From assembly GCF_031845375.1 (NCBI RefSeq), contig NZ_JAVREK010000023.1:50923-114922 (forward strand): 64,000 nt of DNA. Reading direction: 5' to 3'. The translations under genes were made by a program, and so were the position numbers. Below the pieces are notes generated by a model that saw only the letters and a list, made by a program, of their open reading frames with translations, was not told the DNA's origin and searched no databases. Every line of letters begins with the position of its first letter. The first letter of the stretch is position 1. Of the stretch, positions 61,267-64,000 are shown piece by piece. This DNA comes from Streptomonospora wellingtoniae (GTDB taxonomy: Bacteria; Actinomycetota; Actinomycetes; Streptosporangiales; Streptosporangiaceae).

Positions 61267-61306
61267 GTTGCATGCGTTGCACGACTACGAATCTCGCATT
61301 GTGCAA
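61267..61306. promoter_or_regulatory. Operator/promoter region of the regulator group
   Basis: gttgcatgcgttgc contains two GTTGC boxes 9 bases apart, and ttgcac (61277) is mirrored by gtgcaa (61301) 18 bases further. The stretch is AT-richer and lies just upstream of the 80-aa gene and between divergent units. It matches the motif before the peptide gene. Confidence 0.5.
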
Positions 61307-61470
61307 GGATCCCGTCAATAGAATGATCGAAGTCACCTTTGGAAGTGTTTCCAATGCCGGAGCACACACCGAGGTTGCGCAACACGGCCGCTCGACAACG
61401 AGCGCATGGCCCGCCCTCCATTGATCCCATTGAAGGTCGAATTTCCCCAGAGCGGGAGGAGCGCCACGGT

Positions 61471-61938
61471 ATGGGCAGGACCGAGTACTACCACGACCCG
61501 AGCGCGCCGAAGGCGAATACGCTCATTCCCGCCAGCAACCTGCTGGTGGCCGACGACCGGGGCGCGATCCTGCTCCAGCGCCGCCGCGATACCGGTCAGT
61601 GGGCGCTGCCGGGCGGTGCCCAGGACATCGGCGAGTCCCCGGCCCAGTGCGCCATACGTGAGTGCGAAGAGGAGACCGGCGTCATAGCGGAGGTCACGGG
61701 CTTCCTCGGTGTTTTCTCCGATCCCCGGCACATCGTTGCCTACACCGACGGCGAGATTCGCCAGCAGTTCGAAGTCGCCTACATCGGCCACCCCATCGGT
61801 GGCGCACCGCGCGTCAACGACGAGTCTGATGGGGTCGAGTGGGTTCTGCCGGATCACCTGGACGACTTCGACATCCACACGAGTATGCGCCAGCAGATCG
61901 GCCTGTACCTGCGCGGGGAGTACCCCTATCTCGGATGA
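61471..61938 (+). CDS. Nudix hydrolase
   Basis: A 155-aa Nudix protein. The box GGAQDIGESPAQCAIRECEEETG is near 43-66, preceded by ILLQRRRDTGQWALP. It begins MGRTEYYHDPSAPKANTLIP, typical of a Nudix group found beside DUF397/Scr1 genes in actinomycetes. gggagga lies 10 bases before the ATG; a longer frame upstream is not supported. It is divergent from the regulator group and convergent with the exporter gene. Substrate unknown. Confidence 0.88.
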   Translation: MGRTEYYHDPSAPKANTLIPASNLLVADDRGAILLQRRRDTGQWALPGGAQDIGESPAQCAIRECEEETGVIAEVTGFLGVFSDPRHIVAYTDGEIRQQFEVAYIGHPIGGAPRVNDESDGVEWVLPDHLDDFDIHTSMRQQIGLYLRGEYPYLG

Positions 61939-62002
61939 TCAGCATTCCGGTGGTGCTTTCTCCCGTGGATGACCGGTTCCTTTGAACGGCTCGTTGGCCC
62001 GC

Positions 62003-63943
62003 CTACGAATCTCCCGTCGCTCGGACCGGCGAGACCGGGCCCCCGTTGTAGGCGGCGGCTTGGATGCCGTACAGCTCCGCATACAGCCCGCCGCGGGAGA
62101 TCAGATCGGTGTGGGTGCCCTGCTCGACCACGCGGCCGTGGTCGAGCACGTAGATCCAGTCGGCGGTGCGGGTGCTGGCCAGCCGGTGGGTGATCAGCAG
62201 GACCGCCGCCCCCTGCGCGGCGGCCTGGAACGTGGCGAACAGCCGCTCCTCGGCGCGGGCGTCCAGCGCGGCGGTGGGCTCATCGGCGATCACCAGGTCG
62301 GCGTGGGGGTAGAGGCCGCGGGCGGCGGCGATGCGCTGGCGCTGCCCGCCGGAGAGGTCCTCGCCGTCTTTGAACCGGGTGTCCAGCGGGGTGGCCAGCC
62401 CGTGGCCGAGTTCGTGGACCACCGCGTCGGCGCCGGACAGGCGCAGCGCCCGTTCCAGCCGGCCCGCATCGGTGGCCTCGGCGGCGGCCATGGTGATGTT
62501 GCGTTCGGCGGAGAAGGGCCACTGCTGGTACTGCTGGCGGATCAGCCCGATCCGGGCGTGCAGTTGCTCCTGGTCGAGGTCGGTGATGGCGGTGCCGTTC
62601 CAGCGGATGGCCCCGGCATCCGGGGAGTAGAGCCCGGAGATGAGGGTGGCCAGGGTGGACTTGCCCGAGCCGTTCTCGCCGACCAGGGCCACCACCTGGC
62701 CGCGTTCGACGGTGATGCTGACGTCGGTGAGCGCGTTGGTGGCCGCGCCGGGGTAGGCGAAGTCCACGCCCTGCACGCGCAGCTCCTGCAGCGGCCCTGG
62801 GGTTGTGCCGCTGGTGGCGGGCGGGGTGCGGCGGCGGGCCTCGGTGAAGGCCTCCAGCAGGTCGGACAGATACAGCCCGGACTCATAGCAGGAGTTGATG
62901 GCGCTCATCAGCCGGTCCAGGGCGGCCTTGCCCTGGCCCAGGGCCACGTAGGCGGCGCCGGCCACCGCCAGCGGCATGAGTCCGGCCAAAAGGAGTGCGA
63001 TCAGGGCAGTGTAGGTGGCCAGGGTCGCGATGCCGCCCAGCACGTCGCCCAGGGCGCGGGTGCGGGTCTGGTCGCCCACCACCGCCAACAGCGAATCGCG
63101 CACATGGTCGGAGATGCGGGAGAACTCGGCCAGCAGCATGGGCCGCATCGCATAGGCGCGCAGCTCGGCGGCACTGTCGCGTTCGGTCATAGCGTGGGTG
63201 TACATGTACAGCAGCCGGTTGGAGGTGCTCAGCGCCCGCATCCGCTCATAGCGCATGCGGGCCGAGCGGATCGCGGCCCAGCCGACGGGGGCCACGGTCA
63301 GCACCAGCAGCGGCAGCAGCACGGGGTGCAGCACGGTGACGACGGTGGCCACGGCCAGCAGGCTGATGAGTTCGGTGGCGATGTCGGCGGCATAGCCGGT
63401 GATGCGCCCGGCCTCGTAGGTGCCCAGGGTGCGGGCGCGGTGCAGCTGGTCGCACCAGTCGGAGTCGTCGAAGGCCTCCAGGCGGGTGGCGGTGGCCACC
63501 GACACCAGCTCGACCTCCACGGCCCGTTCCACCAGCGGGGTCAGGCGGCCTTGGGCCCAGATCGCCCCGGAGCGCAGCCCGGCGCGGGCCACGATGGCCG
63601 CCCCGGCCAGCAGCAGGGAGGGCAGGGCGGCCTGGAGCCGCTGGGGGGTGGGGCCTTCGGCGAAGAGGCCCTGCAGGATGCCGACGACGGCGGTGAGCAC
63701 GACGGCGGAGACGGCGCCGGCGGCGACGTTGAGTCCGATGGTGAGCAGGGTCTCGCGGGGGCCGGCCTTCCACGACCAGGCCAGGGCGGTGGCGATGAGG
63801 GCGGGCAGGCGTGTGAGCATGCGCCGCAGCGACAGGCGGGTCAGGTCGGAGAACCAGGGGTGGAAGCGGCTGGTGAGCTTCCCCCTGTAGCGCGGACACT
63901 TGAGGTGAGGGCAGGCGTGATCATCAGGAAGGATGTCGTCCAT
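62003..63943 (-). CDS. ABC exporter (fused permease-ATPase)
   Basis: A 646-aa type IV ABC half-transporter. About six helices between 60 and 360 precede the ATPase with Walker A GENGSGKST, signature LSGGQRQRIAAARGL, Walker B LVIADEPTAALD and H-loop LITHRL. Such proteins export lipids, drugs or modified peptides, so it could export a product of the peptide operon (inference from proximity). The first 40 residues (CPHLKCPRYRG, then HPWFSDLTRL) are unlike related exporters and may derive from the mobile-element edge. The ATG has ggagag upstream and overlaps the divergent transposase start. Confidence 0.85.
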   Translation of the reverse strand: MDDILPDDHACPHLKCPRYRGKLTSRFHPWFSDLTRLSLRRMLTRLPALIATALAWSWKAGPRETLLTIGLNVAAGAVSAVVLTAVVGILQGLFAEGPTPQRLQAALPSLLLAGAAIVARAGLRSGAIWAQGRLTPLVERAVEVELVSVATATRLEAFDDSDWCDQLHRARTLGTYEAGRITGYAADIATELISLLAVATVVTVLHPVLLPLLVLTVAPVGWAAIRSARMRYERMRALSTSNRLLYMYTHAMTERDSAAELRAYAMRPMLLAEFSRISDHVRDSLLAVVGDQTRTRALGDVLGGIATLATYTALIALLLAGLMPLAVAGAAYVALGQGKAALDRLMSAINSCYESGLYLSDLLEAFTEARRRTPPATSGTTPGPLQELRVQGVDFAYPGAATNALTDVSITVERGQVVALVGENGSGKSTLATLISGLYSPDAGAIRWNGTAITDLDQEQLHARIGLIRQQYQQWPFSAERNITMAAAEATDAGRLERALRLSGADAVVHELGHGLATPLDTRFKDGEDLSGGQRQRIAAARGLYPHADLVIADEPTAALDARAEERLFATFQAAAQGAAVLLITHRLASTRTADWIYVLDHGRVVEQGTHTDLISRGGLYAELYGIQAAAYNGGPVSPVRATGDS

Positions 63944-64000
63944 GCCCTCTCCACACTCGCCCGAGTTCCGCCGCCGCGCTGTCGAGCTGGCGCGCCAGGG
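63942..64000 (+). mobile_element. IS3-family transposase OrfA, first codons (cut by window end)
   Basis: An open frame begins at an ATG behind ggaagga and reads SPEFRRRAVELARQG, the N-terminal helix of the IS3-type OrfA helix-turn-helix. Only about 20 codons are in the window. An insertion sequence therefore starts immediately beyond, bordering the exporter gene. Confidence 0.7.

Overview
The window is high-GC actinomycete DNA. Supporting traits are many GTG and some TTG starts, paired Scr1-type regulators with DUF397/DUF6879 partners, RsbW-like ATPases and a thermobifidal-type cutinase. A member of the Nocardiopsaceae (Nocardiopsis, Thermobifida, Streptomonospora and relatives) fits best, but this is inference from gene content. 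It is mostly chromosome, with three accessory blocks.

1-8.4 kb is a defence-like island: a Ser/Thr kinase (cut by the window edge), a UvrD-type helicase, a GmrSD-type DUF262/HNH nuclease fused to an alkyltransferase-like reader domain, and a membrane-anchored NB-ARC/TPR STAND protein. It ends at the 3' end of a tRNA-Gly(CCC), and a 16/17 copy of the tRNA end lies 132 bp away. 8.5-15.2 kb carries dcd, an SDR enzyme, a rhomboid protease and a glycine-betaine ABC transporter operon. 15.4-26.9 kb is metabolic: a secreted polyester hydrolase of the PET-hydrolase type, a complete D-glucarate to 2-oxoglutarate operon with a divergent IclR regulator, a pentapeptide-repeat protein, maleylacetate reductase behind a striking 22-bp inverted repeat, and a pirin.

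27-42 kb is a patchwork: an EACC1/caspase/RDD conflict pair, a decayed aldo/keto reductase, a TrkA-like protein, AlkB running into an IS remnant, remnants of TPR and PadR-like genes around a 225-aa membrane protein, a MerR/aminotransferase pair sharing a palindrome, a Tat lipoprotein amidohydrolase of visibly lower GC, a tRNA-Lys(TTT), and a Nudix/hemC/Scr1-DUF397 group.

43.9-56.6 kb is a type IV secretion/conjugation module: VirB2-like pilin, VirB6-like channel, PrgI-like protein, VirB4 ATPase, VirD4/TraD-like ATPase, replication-relaxation protein and NlpC/P60 hydrolase. It is preceded by regulatory genes (HATPase, sigma-like protein) and a second copy of the 225-aa protein. No relaxase or integrase is visible, so it is an incomplete view of an integrative element. 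Two stretches upstream of its genes hold TGTC boxes spaced by exact multiples of 11 bp, and the VirB6-like tail carries three candidate sliding-clamp-binding QxxLF motifs.

56.7-64 kb is the strongest candidate for something undescribed: a 54-codon peptide gene with a strong ribosome binding site, followed closely by a PP-loop ATPase and a second-type histidyl-tRNA synthetase. It sits downstream of a Scr1 regulator/DUF6879 group that shares a GTTGC direct-repeat motif with the peptide promoter. A Nudix gene, an ABC exporter and the first codons of an IS3-type transposase follow. The arrangement suggests a ribosomally made peptide modified through an ATP- and perhaps tRNA-dependent route.
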